A stretch of DNA of 64,000 bases from Anaerococcus sp. (lineage in GTDB: Bacteria > Bacillota > Clostridia > Tissierellales > Peptoniphilaceae). The notes under the pieces were generated by a model, which was given only the letters and a program-made list of their open reading frames with translations, had not been told where the DNA came from and ran no database searches. Below are positions 36,269 to 45,710 of this stretch, piece after piece. The DNA is taken from assembly GCA_030532385.1 (NCBI GenBank), contig JAUNLG010000002.1:92992-156991 (forward strand), written 5' to 3'. The position numbers and the translations under genes are program-made. Position 1 is the stretch's first letter. Each line of letters begins with the position of its first letter.

Positions 36269-37892
36269 ATGAAAGAATACCTAAAAAGAAATAAAAAAGT
36301 ATTTATAATTTATTTGATATTGACAACAATTATGGCAATACTTACCTCAGGAGTAGGACTCTTATATAAGTCTTTATCTGAATCTGCCATAAATAAAGAC
36401 TACAAGTCCTTGGGTTTTTTTCGCAGTTTTTGCTAGTATCTATTTGATTTTTGAGGCGAGTTTTGATTATTTGCCAAAAAAATATTTATCTATTTTGAAA
36501 AATTCTATAGGACTTGATCTAAAAAATGATCTTATTGAAAAAATCAATCAAAAATCCTTATATGAACTGGATGGTAAGTATAAAAGAGTTATAAAAAATA
36601 GGATAATTAATGATTTACCAATTATAGAAAGAGATTATATAGGAAATTTCCTCTACCTAATATCATACATATTAATATTTGTAGTTTCCTTAGGTCTTGC
36701 CATATATATTCAAAAATCGTTAACCCTTATAATGCTAGCTCTTTCCTTTATACCACTTTTAACTCCCTTTATTTCTAAAAAAATCTTATCTAACAAAAAA
36801 GAATCTATGCAAGAAGCAAAAAATGACTATTTAGAATCTTTTGACGAATTTAGTGATAACATAAGATTCATTTCTATAGCTAGGATATTCGATCACTTTT
36901 CAAAAAAACTAAAAAATTTGGGCGAAAATACCAAGAAAAAGACTATTGACTATCAAGCTAATTTGCAAAAAACTTTTTCTATTTCTTACGGTTTGGGAAA
37001 TGTTCTATACTCTGGAACTTGGATAATCGGAGGATTTTTTGTATATAATGGTTTTTTATCCCTGCCAGAGCTAATTGCTATGACTACCCTTATGGTTACA
37101 ATTGCAGGACCTATCCAATCTTTTTCTATAACCTATAGTGAGTTTATTTCTTCAAGAAGAATTTTTACATCTTTCCTTAATCTTTTAGATGAAGATTATA
37201 AGCCTGCTGATAACGAAAAAGAGAGCTTAGCAAGTATAGATGAGCTTAGGGTTAAGAATCTAAACCTTAACTTTAACTATAATACTTTATTGGAAAACAC
37301 AAGCTTAAGCTTTAGAAAGGATAGTAAGTACCTTATTTTGGGAGAAAGTGGAAGCGGGAAATCTACTTTTTTGAATTCCCTTTTAGGTATGTACTCTTAT
37401 GCAAATGATCACATATTTATAAATGATAAGAGCTTACTCGATATAAATAAGAATGATTATTATGAAAAAATACATTTTATCCCTCAAGATACAGTAATAT
37501 TTAAGGCCTCTATCTTAGAAAATGTAAGTTTATTTGATAAAAATGCTGATGTGGCAAGGGTAAGAAAAGCTCTAGACATGGTACAATTGACCTACCTTAT
37601 AAAAGAAGATGATGGAGGTCTAGCAAGAATCATTAGTAAAGATAGGATATCAGGTGGGGAGAAAAAAAGGATTGACCTTGCAAGGTCCTTTTATCTAAAT
37701 AAGTCTTTGATTATTATGGATGAGCCTACTAGCGGGCTAGATTCTTATAATGAAGATATAAATGCTAATATTATTAAAAAGACTAATGATAAAATAATAA
37801 TTGTTGTTAGCCACTCTACTAATGAAAATTTCTTATCAGCCTTTGACCAAAGACTTATAATAGAAAATAAGACACTTAAGCCTGTAGGTTAA
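36269..37892 (+). pseudogene. ABC exporter ATPase-permease, frameshifted in a T7 tract
   Basis: Two adjacent reading frames make one ABC exporter of about 540 residues. The first covers the N-terminus and first membrane helix (from MKEYLKRNKKVF at 36269, after GGAGG) and stops at 36434-36436. The second, one frame over, runs from the T-tract to 37892. Dropping one T from the seven at 36415-36421 joins them in frame. The ATPase is intact: Walker A GESGSGKST, signature ISGGEKKRIDLAR, Walker B LIIMDEPTSGLDS, H-loop VSHS. It could be a broken gene, a phase-variable switch, a product of slippage, or a sequencing error. Confidence 0.8.
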
Positions 37893-37901
37893 GAATCGTA
37901 A

Positions 37902-37930
37902 TTGTTAAGGGAGCTTAATAATAGTATAAT
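37902..37930 (+). promoter_or_regulatory. Promoter for the flavin reductase-cupin unit
   Basis: TTGTTA (37902-37907), 17 bases, TATAAT (37925-37930). A Fur-type box lies just past the expected start site. Confidence 0.8.
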
Positions 37931-37940
37931 CTTCTTGTAA

Positions 37941-37955
37941 TGATAGTTATTATCA
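37941..37955. promoter_or_regulatory. Fur-family box (7-1-7)
   Basis: TGATAGTTATTATCA matches the Fur-type consensus TGATAATnATTATCA at 13 of 14 defined positions. It begins ten bases after the -10 box, so a bound repressor would block initiation. The outer TGA/TCA pair favours Fur over PerR or Zur, but the family member cannot be fixed from sequence. Confidence 0.75.
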
Positions 37956-37968
37956 ACAAGGAGTGGTT

Positions 37969-38721
37969 ATGAATAGTAAAGATGAATTTCTAGATAAGAA
38001 GATTTATGATACAAAGATACTTGACATCAAGGAAGATTTTGATGATGTAAAGACCTATATTTTAGAAAAACCAACAGACTTAACTTATATGGAAGGAGCT
38101 TCTTTTAGGGTTGCTATACCAGGATTTTTGGATGGTCCTAGGCCAGATAGGAAGCTTATCCACCATCTTAGCATAAATTCCCTCAATGCCTTGGATGAAT
38201 ATATTAGTTTTACTACTAGATTTTCTATAAGAAAGTCTGATTTTAAAAAAGAGCTTGGTAAAAAGAAGGTTGGAGATTACCTACAAATCTTTGATATAGA
38301 AAACAATATGACCCTAAGAAGAGAAGATAGGCCTATTTATCTTTTATCTATGGGAATTGGCATGTCTACAATGAAGCCTCTTATCTATAGTTTTATAAAA
38401 GATCCAAGTAGGATAAGAAACCTAACCTCTATTAACGTATCAAGGGAGGGCTCAAGACTCTTTTACCATGATATTATGAAACTTAACCAGGATAATTTCC
38501 ACCAAGTTTGGATTGAGGGAAGGAGAAAGTTCTTTGAGGACTTAAATGAAAGAAATCTTGATGAAAGTATAATATATATAGTAGGTTCAAATGAATTTTT
38601 ACTAGATACAATCCACAGACTAAATGAGCTTGGGGTTAAGGATGAGGATATACATTTGGATATGAATAAGAAAAAGCATGACCTGATGGTAATGGCAGCC
38701 AAGAGACATGATTTTTACTAG
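37969..38721 (+). CDS. Ferredoxin-reductase-type flavin oxidoreductase
   Basis: The ~250-residue protein has the FNR two-domain layout. The FAD half contains LIHHLSINS near residue 60 and TTRFSIRKSDF. The NAD(P) half contains IYLLSMGIGMSTMKPLI near residue 121. The C-terminal IYIVGSNEFLLDTIHRLNELGV corresponds to the usual CGP segment, here with Ser for Cys. No iron-sulfur or heme domain is attached, so it would need a separate electron acceptor. The ATG at 37969 lies five bases after AAGGAG. A Fur-type box suggests metal control and a role in iron reduction or release; this is inference. The next gene is a cupin. Confidence 0.75.
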   Translation: MNSKDEFLDKKIYDTKILDIKEDFDDVKTYILEKPTDLTYMEGASFRVAIPGFLDGPRPDRKLIHHLSINSLNALDEYISFTTRFSIRKSDFKKELGKKKVGDYLQIFDIENNMTLRREDRPIYLLSMGIGMSTMKPLIYSFIKDPSRIRNLTSINVSREGSRLFYHDIMKLNQDNFHQVWIEGRRKFFEDLNERNLDESIIYIVGSNEFLLDTIHRLNELGVKDEDIHLDMNKKKHDLMVMAAKRHDFY

Positions 38722-38729
38722 GAGGATTT

Positions 38730-39014
38730 ATGAAAAAGTTACAAGCAAATAATCTAGCTGGCAAGTTTGAACACTTGATTGAAGAAGATAAGATAATCTT
38801 AACTCATTTACAAATAAAAAAGGGAGAAGAGATTCAAAGTCACAAGGTAGACCGTGATGTTCTTGTTATAATCTATAAGGGTAAGGTTGACTTTACTACA
38901 GACAAGGCCAGCGAAATAATAGAGCCTGGGGATATCATTAGACTAGATAAGAATGAAGGACATGCCTTAAAAGCCCTAGAAGATGCAGATTTATTTGTAG
39001 TAAAAGTTAAATAG
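38730..39014 (+). CDS. Small cupin-domain protein
   Basis: This 94-residue protein is a single cupin barrel, with KKGEEIQSHKVDRDVLVIIYKGKVDF (first motif, residues 30-55) and IIEPGDIIRLDKNEGHALKALED (second motif). Only some of the usual metal-binding His/Glu residues are visible (one His in each motif). It starts nine bases after the flavin oxidoreductase with AGGAGG and ends at a terminator, so it shares the Fur-box promoter. Function is unknown; small cupins often sense or bind metals or act as isomerases. Confidence 0.75.
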   Translation: MKKLQANNLAGKFEHLIEEDKIILTHLQIKKGEEIQSHKVDRDVLVIIYKGKVDFTTDKASEIIEPGDIIRLDKNEGHALKALEDADLFVVKVK

Positions 39015-39022
39015 GAATTTGT

Positions 39023-39045
39023 GGGGGACTTATCCCCCTTTTTTT
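39023..39045 (+). terminator. Terminator after the cupin gene
   Basis: GGGGG (39023-39027) pairs with CCCCC (39034-39038) over a 6-base loop and runs into seven T. Confidence 0.85.
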
Positions 39046-39055
39046 AGGAGAATTT

Positions 39056-39856
39056 ATGAATATAAGTGTTGATGTAAGCGATATTTCACTTAGGGATGGT
39101 AAGCTAAGCTTAAGGGCCTTTAGGGAGGAAGACCTAGAAGATTTTTATAATTATGCCAAAGAGCCTGGCCTAGGGGAGGCAGCTGGCTGGTTTCACCATG
39201 AATCAATAGAAGAGAGCAAAAAAATCCTTGATACATTTATTAAGGATAAAAATATCTTGGCTATAGAATATGATGGTACTGTGATTGGTTCAATCGGCCT
39301 TCATACCTATGATGAAGAATTTTTACCTGACTTAGCTAGTAAAAAAGCTTTGGAACTTGGTTTTGTTATAAAAGGGGACTTTCAAAGAAAGGGTCTAATG
39401 ACAAGGTCTTTAAATATTTTGATAGACTATTTATTTAATAACTTGGGTATTGAAGTTCTTGTAGCAGGACACTTTAGGGGAAACTTCAAGTCTAAAAACC
39501 TACAGAAAAAACTAGGATTTACTTATTTTTCTTCTCATTTAGTAAAGACTAGTATGGGGACAAATGAAGTAGATCATGTTTATTTATTGGTTAAAGAAGA
39601 CTATTTAGCTAAGGGTGAAGAAAAAAAGCAAAAACCTAAAGGCCAGCTTATTAAAAACTTTGATATAAAAAAGGCTGAGGATTTTACTTATAAGATGACT
39701 TATAATAATTGCTTGATCTTTATTAAATGGGGTTTACTTTCCTATGATTCAAATATTTATATAGGTTCAGACCTTTTAGTGATTGATGGAAAAAAAGAAA
39801 TCTCCCTTAAAATTTTGAGAGATACAAGTTTTATATTGGTAGAAAATGATATTTAA
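39056..39856 (+). CDS. GNAT-family acetyltransferase with C-terminal extension
   Basis: The first ~180 residues form a GNAT domain of the RimJ/RimL-like type: LSLRAFREEDLEDFYNYA near residue 17, then IGSIGLHTY near residue 81. ELGFVIKGDFQRKGLMTRSL follows with the acetyl-CoA loop (Q/R-x-x-G-x-G/L), then the NFKSKNLQKKLGF helix. About 80 further residues (LIKNFDIKK to the end) have no recognised domain. The acceptor is unknown. It begins 11 bases after the preceding terminator and ends at its own terminator, so it may depend on read-through or on a promoter I cannot see. Confidence 0.75.
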   Translation: MNISVDVSDISLRDGKLSLRAFREEDLEDFYNYAKEPGLGEAAGWFHHESIEESKKILDTFIKDKNILAIEYDGTVIGSIGLHTYDEEFLPDLASKKALELGFVIKGDFQRKGLMTRSLNILIDYLFNNLGIEVLVAGHFRGNFKSKNLQKKLGFTYFSSHLVKTSMGTNEVDHVYLLVKEDYLAKGEEKKQKPKGQLIKNFDIKKAEDFTYKMTYNNCLIFIKWGLLSYDSNIYIGSDLLVIDGKKEISLKILRDTSFILVENDI

Positions 39857-39876
39857 GATGGATTTCCATCTTTTTT
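39855..39876 (+). terminator. Terminator after the acetyltransferase gene
   Basis: AAGATGG (39855-39861) pairs with CCATCTT (39866-39872) over ATTT and continues into a run of T to 39876. It overlaps the stop codon. Confidence 0.8.
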
Positions 39877-39897
39877 ATTTGCTTAGAAAGGTAAGAT

Positions 39898-41016
39898 ATG
39901 AAAAAAGTAGGAGCTTATGTCCACATACCATTTTGTGAAAAAAAATGCTATTATTGTGACTTCAAGGCCTTTGCCAACCTTGAAGGATGGATAGGTGGAT
40001 ATGTAGAAAATTTAATTAAAGAGATAAGCCTTTATAGGCAAAGGATAGATGTAAGTATTGATAGCCTCTACATAGGTGGTGGAACCCCATCTTATATTAA
40101 TCCAAAGTATATAGAGACCATAGTTGGAGAGATTAATAAATTTGACCATGCCTTAAGGGAATTTACTATTGAGGCCAATCCTAAGTCTATAGATAGGCAA
40201 AAGCTAAAAATTTACAAGGATTTGGGTGTGACAAGGATCTCTTTAGGGGTCCAATCCTTTGATGATAGGGTCCTAAAAAATATAGGCAGAAACCACAACA
40301 AAAAAATTGCCCTAAAAGATATAGACCTTATAAGAGAATTTGGTTTTGACTTATCCTTTGACCTAATGCTAAATTTGCCAGGCCAAGACTTTTCATCAGT
40401 AAAAAAGGACTTGGATCTTGTAAAAGACCTTAGGCCAGACCATATATCTTGGTATAGCCTAATTTTAGATAAGGGGTCACGCTTTTATGCCCTAGATCAG
40501 AAAGGAAAATTAGACTTGATGGATGATGACTTAGAAGTAGATATCTTTACCTACCTTATAGGAAGGCTTAAAGACTTTGGCTTATCAAGGTATGAAATTT
40601 CAAACTTTGCTAGGAAAGGTTATGAATCAATCCATAACCAAAAATATTGGGATAATGAGGGCTACCTTGGCCTAGGCCTTGCAAGTTCTGGTTTTTTATC
40701 TAATGTAAGGTATACCAATGTGGATAATTTTATCATATATGGAAAAATGTTAGAAAAAGGAAAACTACCAATAAAATCTCGTGAATTTATAAGTACCAAG
40801 GAGAGGGAGAAGGAATATGTTATTTTTAAATTAAGGAAGAGAGAGGGTATAAACTTAGAAGAATTTAAAAATAAATTTGGAAAGGACTTTCTCATAGCCT
40901 ATAAAAAAGTCCTACGAAAATTTAAAGGACAGAATTTTTATAATATTGGTGATAATTTCTACTTTACTGATAAGGGAATGAGCTTATCCAATGAATTTTT
41001 CTTAGAGATAATATAA
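39898..41016 (+). CDS. hemW: HemW-type radical SAM protein
   Basis: The 372-residue protein has the radical-SAM cluster motif CEKKCYYCDF near residue 13, LYIGGGTPSYI near residue 57, RISLGVQSFDDRVLKNIGR near residue 115, and a HemN C-terminal domain (YEISNFARKGYES then HNQKYWDNEGYLGLG). HemW is a heme chaperone; it is often misnamed coproporphyrinogen oxidase. HemN itself has an extra N-terminal region that is absent here. Position just before hrcA matches the conserved Firmicute order. The heme partner in this organism is not visible. Confidence 0.9.
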   Translation: MKKVGAYVHIPFCEKKCYYCDFKAFANLEGWIGGYVENLIKEISLYRQRIDVSIDSLYIGGGTPSYINPKYIETIVGEINKFDHALREFTIEANPKSIDRQKLKIYKDLGVTRISLGVQSFDDRVLKNIGRNHNKKIALKDIDLIREFGFDLSFDLMLNLPGQDFSSVKKDLDLVKDLRPDHISWYSLILDKGSRFYALDQKGKLDLMDDDLEVDIFTYLIGRLKDFGLSRYEISNFARKGYESIHNQKYWDNEGYLGLGLASSGFLSNVRYTNVDNFIIYGKMLEKGKLPIKSREFISTKEREKEYVIFKLRKREGINLEEFKNKFGKDFLIAYKKVLRKFKGQNFYNIGDNFYFTDKGMSLSNEFFLEII

Positions 41017-41030
41017 ATTAGAAAAATCAC

Positions 41031-41058
41031 TTGACAAGGCAATTTAACTAAGTATACT
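41031..41058 (+). promoter_or_regulatory. hrcA operon promoter
   Basis: A perfect TTGACA (41031-41036), 16 bases, TATACT (41053-41058). The CIRCE element starts five bases downstream, so HrcA would block this promoter. A TATAAT-like stretch a few bases further (21-base spacer) is less likely. Confidence 0.8.
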
Positions 41059-41062
41059 ATAA

Positions 41063-41089
41063 TTAGCAGTCGGGACTAAAGAGTGCTAA
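41063..41089. promoter_or_regulatory. CIRCE element
   Basis: TTAGCAGTC-N9-GAGTGCTAA matches the CIRCE consensus TTAGCACTC-N9-GAGTGCTAA at 17 of 18 positions, the one change being G for C in the left arm. It lies between the promoter and hrcA. No second copy is seen before dnaJ. Confidence 0.92.
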
Positions 41090-41104
41090 AAGGAGTGATG
41101 AGCT

Positions 41105-42115
41105 TTGACAGATAGGAGAACACAGATACTTTTCTCTATCATTAACTCATATGTTTTGGGAGGAGAACCTGTAGGTTCTAAGAGCCTAGCAAGTGATTAC
41201 GCCTTTGATATATCTCCGGCCACGATTAGAAATGATATGAGTTCTTTGGAAAAAAGAGGTCTTTTGAAAAAAGCTCATACATCTAGTGGAAGGCTCCCAT
41301 CAGATAAGGGCTACAGGTATTTTGTAGATTACCTTCTAGAAAACGGACTGATAGGGATTGACCCATCCATTAAGGCTGATTCTATAAGAGAGATTTTAGA
41401 TAAGAAAAATCACAATGCCAGTGATATCGTTGAGACTGCAACAAAAACTTTGGCAGCTATAACAAATTTAACTGCTATATCAGTTACCCTCAAAAAGGAT
41501 GTCAATAAGATTGTCAATATCGAATTGATGAGGATAAATGACTTAATAATTTTATTAATAGTCGTATTTGATAATGGAAGTATTATTCATGAGAGGATAG
41601 TTTTAAATAGGGCTTTAGATGAAGATAGTCTTAATAGTCTAAATAAGGTCCTTGCTTATGAACTTATTGGAACAAAGGTAGCTGATCTTTCTAAAAAAAT
41701 AGAAAAAGTTAAAAAACATATTAAAGATTTAGATGTATTTTTGGATACTCTAGAAACTAGGATTAAGAATAATTCTAGGGATGAGTTAAATAGAGATATC
41801 AAAATCGAAGGAATTGGTAATATTTTCAATTTTAAAGAGTTTGATGATTTATCAAAGGCCAAGAAATTTATTAAGCTTTTTGATAGTAAGGAAATTATAA
41901 AGGATCTTTTATCAGATGTAGAAGATGAAAGCCTAGTCATCACTATAGGAGAAGAAAATCCAATTGATCAATTTAAAGAAAATACTATTATAACTTCCTA
42001 CTTTACTATGGATTCATATACTGTAGGAAAGATTGGAATAGTTGGTCTAACAAGGATTAACTATAGGGAGGTTATAGCAAGCATTAAACTGATTTCTGAT
42101 TTATTAAGTGAATAA
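41105..42115 (+). CDS. hrcA: Heat-inducible transcription repressor HrcA
   Basis: HrcA binds CIRCE and represses chaperone genes until heat titrates GroEL. The 336-residue protein has the winged-helix start RRTQILFSIINSYVLGGEPVGSKSLA and SPATIRNDMSSLEKRGLL with the recognition helix. It continues with the HTSSGRLPSDKGYRYFVDYLL motif near residue 55 and a GAF-like dimer region. It begins with TTG at 41105, ten bases after AAGGAG; no ATG gives a better frame. grpE overlaps its 3' end if the upstream GTG of grpE is used. Confidence 0.95.
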   Translation: MTDRRTQILFSIINSYVLGGEPVGSKSLASDYAFDISPATIRNDMSSLEKRGLLKKAHTSSGRLPSDKGYRYFVDYLLENGLIGIDPSIKADSIREILDKKNHNASDIVETATKTLAAITNLTAISVTLKKDVNKIVNIELMRINDLIILLIVVFDNGSIIHERIVLNRALDEDSLNSLNKVLAYELIGTKVADLSKKIEKVKKHIKDLDVFLDTLETRIKNNSRDELNRDIKIEGIGNIFNFKEFDDLSKAKKFIKLFDSKEIIKDLLSDVEDESLVITIGEENPIDQFKENTIITSYFTMDSYTVGKIGIVGLTRINYREVIASIKLISDLLSE

Positions 42116-42131
42116 AAGGAAGGTGAATGAT

Positions 42132-42671
42132 TTGGCTGATGATATTAAAAATGAAGATCTAGAAGAAGAATTAGAAGAAGAGGAAGAAGTAATCGAGGCA
42201 GAGATTGTCGATGAAGATGAATCTTTTGAACCAGTAGAAAATACTTCTGATAATGACGAATTTGATGAATATAAGGATAGGTACCAAAGACTTTTGGCTG
42301 ACTTTACTAATTATAAAAAGAGAGAAGAAGGTCAAAAGGAAGACTTTAAGAAGTTTGCCCAAAGCTCTTTGATAGAAAAATTACTTCCTGTCCTAGATAA
42401 TTTCGATAGGGCCCTAGCCAAGGCAGATAAGGAGGATCCTTTCACTAAGGGAATCATCATGACCCGTGATGAACTTATCAAGGTCTTGGAAAATGAGGGA
42501 CTTAAAGAAATTGAGTCAGAGGGAAAAGAATTTGATCATAACTTCCACCAAGCAGTTTTAGCTGAAGAAAGTGATCAGGTGGAAAGTAATTATATAATAG
42601 AAACATTCCAAAAGGGCTATACCTTAAATGGAAGAATCCTTAGACCAGCTATGGTTAAGGTAGCAAAATAG
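42132..42671 (+). CDS. grpE: Nucleotide exchange factor GrpE
   Basis: GrpE is the nucleotide exchange factor of DnaK. The protein (about 179 residues) has a long acidic N-terminus (Glu/Asp over ~40 residues), a coiled-coil region beginning [19 protein letters not shown], and the C-terminal beta domain with the GrpE signature, ending in [17 protein letters not shown] prefer the TTG at 42132 because AAGGAAGG lies eight bases before it. A GTG at 42108, inside the hrcA end, would add eight residues but has no ribosome site. Confidence 0.92.
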   Translation: MADDIKNEDLEEELEEEEEVIEAEIVDEDESFEPVENTSDNDEFDEYKDRYQRLLADFTNYKKREEGQKEDFKKFAQSSLIEKLLPVLDNFDRALAKADKEDPFTKGIIMTRDELIKVLENEGLKEIESEGKEFDHNFHQAVLAEESDQVESNYIIETFQKGYTLNGRILRPAMVKVAK

Positions 42672-42684
42672 GAGGAAAAATTAT

Positions 42685-44499
42685 ATGGCAAAGATTATAG
42701 GAATTGACCTAGGTACAACTAACTCAGCAGTAGCTGTTATGGAAGGTGGATCTGCAACTATTATTCCAAATAGCGAAGGAAATAGAACAACCCCTTCAAT
42801 AGTAGCTTTCTCAAAAGATGGAGAAAGACTAGTAGGTGAAACTGCAAAAAGACAAGCAATAACAAACCCAGATAGGACAATAGCATCTGTAAAAAGAGAG
42901 ATGGGTTCTGACTGGAAGACAAAAGAAATAGATGGTAAATCATATACACCAGAAGAGATTTCTGCAATGATTTTACAAAAACTAAAATCTGATGCAGAAA
43001 GTTACCTAAATGATAAGGTTACAAATGCAGTAATTACAGTACCTGCATACTTTACTGATGCTCAAAGACAAGCTACTAAGGATGCTGGACAAATTGCAGG
43101 CCTAAAAGTAGATAGGATTATCAACGAACCAACTGCAGCAGCCCTTGCCTATGGTATGGATAAGGAAACTGACCAAGCTAAGATCATGGTTTATGACCTA
43201 GGTGGTGGTACCTTCGATGTTTCAATCCTAGAAGTAGGTGATGGAGTATTTGAAGTTCTAGCAACTAGAGGAAATAACAAGCTTGGTGGAGACGACTTTG
43301 ATAATGCTATAGTAGATTATCTAGCAAGCGAGTTTAGAAAATCAAATGGTGTAGACCTAACTAAGGACCTAACAGCTATGCAAAGGCTTAAGGATGCAGC
43401 TGAAAAGGCTAAAAAAGAGCTATCATCAACACTTACAACAAGTATTTCCCTACCATTTATAACTGCAGTTGATGGCCAACCAGTTCACATGGAAGAATCC
43501 TTATCAAGGGCTAAGTTTGATGAATTAACAAAACATTTAGTGGATGAAACAAGAAAACCTGTAGAAGATGCCCTAAAGGATGCTTCTTTATCAGCAAGTG
43601 ATATTGAAAAAGTTCTTCTAGTAGGTGGTTCTACAAGGATACCAGCAGTTCAACAAATGGTAAAAGACATTATAGGAAGAGACCCACAAAAGGATATCAA
43701 CCCAGATGAATCAGTAGCTCTTGGTGCAGCTATCCAAGGTGGTGTATTATCAGGTGATGTAAAAGACCTACTTTTACTTGATGTAACTCCATTATCATTA
43801 GGTATTGAAACTCTTGGTGGAGTAGCAACCAAGCTTATTGAGAGAAATACAACTATTCCAACCAAAAAATCACAAGTATTTACAACTGCAGCTGATGGAC
43901 AAACTGAAGTAGATATCCACGTTGTTCAAGGTGAACGTGAGATGGCAGCAGATAATACAACTTTAGGTAGGTTCCAACTAACAGGCATACCTGCAGCAAG
44001 ACGTGGAGTTCCACAAATAGAAGTAACCTTTGATATAGATGCCAATGGTATTGTAAATGTTACTGCAAAAGACCAAGGTTCAGGTAAGGAGCAAAAAATT
44101 ACCATAACATCATCATCTAACCTAAGTGAAGAAGAAATTGATAGAAAGGTAAAAGAGGCAGAAAAATTTGCTGAAGAAGATAAGAAGAAAAAAGAAGGCA
44201 TTGATGTAAAAAATAATGCAGAAAACCTAATCTATCAAGCAAGAAAAACTATAGAGGATGCAAAGCTTGAAGGTAGTCAAAAAGAAGACCTAGAAGCTAA
44301 GATAAAAGAACTTGAAGAAGCTAACAAGACTGATGATATAGAAAAAATTAAATCATTGACTGAAACACTTACTCAAGAAATTTACTCAATGAGTGAGAAG
44401 ATGTATAAAAATGACCAAGAAGCTTCAGGCAGTCAAGCAAGTGCCGATGAAGAGGTGGTAGATGCTGACTATGAAGTAATCGATGATGATGAAGAATAA
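42685..44499 (+). CDS. dnaK: Chaperone protein DnaK (Hsp70)
   Basis: DnaK is the ATP-driven Hsp70 chaperone. The 604-residue protein opens with [19 protein letters not shown], contains the phosphate motif [18 protein letters not shown] near residue 170, and [17 protein letters not shown] near residue 310. A peptide-binding domain and a helical lid follow, ending in an acidic tail ([12 protein letters not shown]). It is controlled from the CIRCE promoter with hrcA and grpE. The length is typical for low-GC Gram-positives. A GGAGG site precedes the ATG. Confidence 0.98.
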   Translation: MAKIIGIDLGTTNSAVAVMEGGSATIIPNSEGNRTTPSIVAFSKDGERLVGETAKRQAITNPDRTIASVKREMGSDWKTKEIDGKSYTPEEISAMILQKLKSDAESYLNDKVTNAVITVPAYFTDAQRQATKDAGQIAGLKVDRIINEPTAAALAYGMDKETDQAKIMVYDLGGGTFDVSILEVGDGVFEVLATRGNNKLGGDDFDNAIVDYLASEFRKSNGVDLTKDLTAMQRLKDAAEKAKKELSSTLTTSISLPFITAVDGQPVHMEESLSRAKFDELTKHLVDETRKPVEDALKDASLSASDIEKVLLVGGSTRIPAVQQMVKDIIGRDPQKDINPDESVALGAAIQGGVLSGDVKDLLLLDVTPLSLGIETLGGVATKLIERNTTIPTKKSQVFTTAADGQTEVDIHVVQGEREMAADNTTLGRFQLTGIPAARRGVPQIEVTFDIDANGIVNVTAKDQGSGKEQKITITSSSNLSEEEIDRKVKEAEKFAEEDKKKKEGIDVKNNAENLIYQARKTIEDAKLEGSQKEDLEAKIKELEEANKTDDIEKIKSLTETLTQEIYSMSEKMYKNDQEASGSQASADEEVVDADYEVIDDDEE

Positions 44500-44500
44500 T

Positions 44501-44529
44501 TTGCTTAAAAAAAGTAAAAGAGTATAATT
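44501..44529 (+). promoter_or_regulatory. Possible dnaJ promoter
   Basis: TTGCTT (44501-44506), 17 bases, TATAAT (44524-44529). A transcript starting here would meet the hairpin at 44542-44576 almost at once, so any use needs read-through. There is no CIRCE copy. Confidence 0.5.
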
Positions 44530-44541
44530 ATTAAAAAATAT

Positions 44542-44576
44542 GAGGGGATGTTTAACCAAACAACATCCCCTCTTTT
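44542..44576 (+). terminator. Terminator between dnaK and dnaJ
   Basis: GAGGGGATGTT (44542-44552) pairs perfectly with AACATCCCCTC (44562-44572) over a 9-base loop; four T follow. It ends the hrcA-grpE-dnaK transcript and may leave low-level read-through into dnaJ. Confidence 0.85.
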
Positions 44577-44594
44577 AGTGGTGATGGAGGGAAT

Positions 44595-45710
44595 ATGAAA
44601 GATCCTTATGAAGTGCTTGGCCTAAGTAGAGATGCCAGTCAAGCTGATATAAAAAAAGAATATAGAAAGTTAGCGAAAAAATACCACCCAGATTTAAATC
44701 CTGATAATAAAGAAGCTGCAGATAAGTTTAAAGAAGCAACCCTTGCCTATGAGATCCTTTCTGATCAAAAAAAGAGAAGCCAATATGATACTTATGGGTC
44801 AGCAGCCTTTGAAAATGGTCAAGGTGGCTTTGGTGGAGACTTTAGCGGTGGCTTTGGAGATATCTTTGGGGATATCTTTGGAGACATCTTTGGTGGAGGA
44901 TTTTCTCAAACAAGAAGTCAAAGACCAATAAAGGGTGAAGATATCCAACAAGTAATAAAGATAAGCTTTCAAGAAGCAGCCTTTGGGGTAGCAAAGGAAG
45001 TTCAGATAAGAAGAGAAGTAGAATGTCATGTCTGCCATGGAAGTGGAAGTGAAGATGAAAGCTCAGTTCACACTTGTGATAAATGTAAGGGGTCAGGCTT
45101 TGTTAATGAAGTAAGCCAAACTGCCTTTGGTAGAATGTCAAGAACAGTAACCTGTGATAAGTGTAAGGGTAGTGGACAAATTATAGATAACCCTTGTTCA
45201 AATTGTAAGGGTGAGGGAAGAGAGTTTAAGTCTGAAAAAGTTAAGGTAGATATACCAGCTGGAGTTGATAATAACAATGTTATTAGAATATCTGGCAAGG
45301 GTCATGTAGGAGAAAATGGTGGACCTTATGGTGACCTATACCTAATCCTAAGGGTAAGTGACCATGATATATTTAAAAGAGATGGGCTTAATATCTACTA
45401 TGAGATGCCAATAAGCTTTACAACAGCAACCTTAGGTGGGCAGATTGATATCCCTACTCTAAAGAAAACTGTAAAATTTGATATACCTGCTGGAACGCAA
45501 ACAGGAACGAAATTTACCCTTAAGTCTGAAGGAATCAAAGAAAAAAGAAGCGGTAGAAAGGGAGACCTTGATTTTTATGTCAAAGTCATAACCCCGACCA
45601 AACTTAACAAAGAGGCAAGAGAAGCCTTAGAAGCTTATGCTAAGGTAAGTGGCGAGAGTATAAAAGAAGAGAAATCTTTCTTTGATAAGGTAAAGGACTT
45701 TTTTGACTAA
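44595..45710 (+). CDS. dnaJ: Chaperone protein DnaJ (Hsp40)
   Basis: DnaJ delivers substrates to DnaK and stimulates its ATPase. The 371-residue protein has an N-terminal J domain with HPD (YHPDLNPDN near residue 32), a Gly/Phe-rich linker, and four zinc-finger repeats of CxxCxGxG type ([16 protein letters not shown] twice, CSNCKGEG). The C-terminal peptide-binding domain follows. It overlaps mtaB by one base. It is separated from dnaK by a terminator, so its dose may be set differently from the other chaperones. Confidence 0.97.
   Translation: MKDPYEVLGLSRDASQADIKKEYRKLAKKYHPDLNPDNKEAADKFKEATLAYEILSDQKKRSQYDTYGSAAFENGQGGFGGDFSGGFGDIFGDIFGDIFGGGFSQTRSQRPIKGEDIQQVIKISFQEAAFGVAKEVQIRREVECHVCHGSGSEDESSVHTCDKCKGSGFVNEVSQTAFGRMSRTVTCDKCKGSGQIIDNPCSNCKGEGREFKSEKVKVDIPAGVDNNNVIRISGKGHVGENGGPYGDLYLILRVSDHDIFKRDGLNIYYEMPISFTTATLGGQIDIPTLKKTVKFDIPAGTQTGTKFTLKSEGIKEKRSGRKGDLDFYVKVITPTKLNKEAREALEAYAKVSGESIKEEKSFFDKVKDFFD

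Noticed and set aside
38463..38702. Long open frames on the opposite strand of known genes
   Set aside because: They are antisense shadows inside clear coding sequences, without ribosome sites or family motifs.
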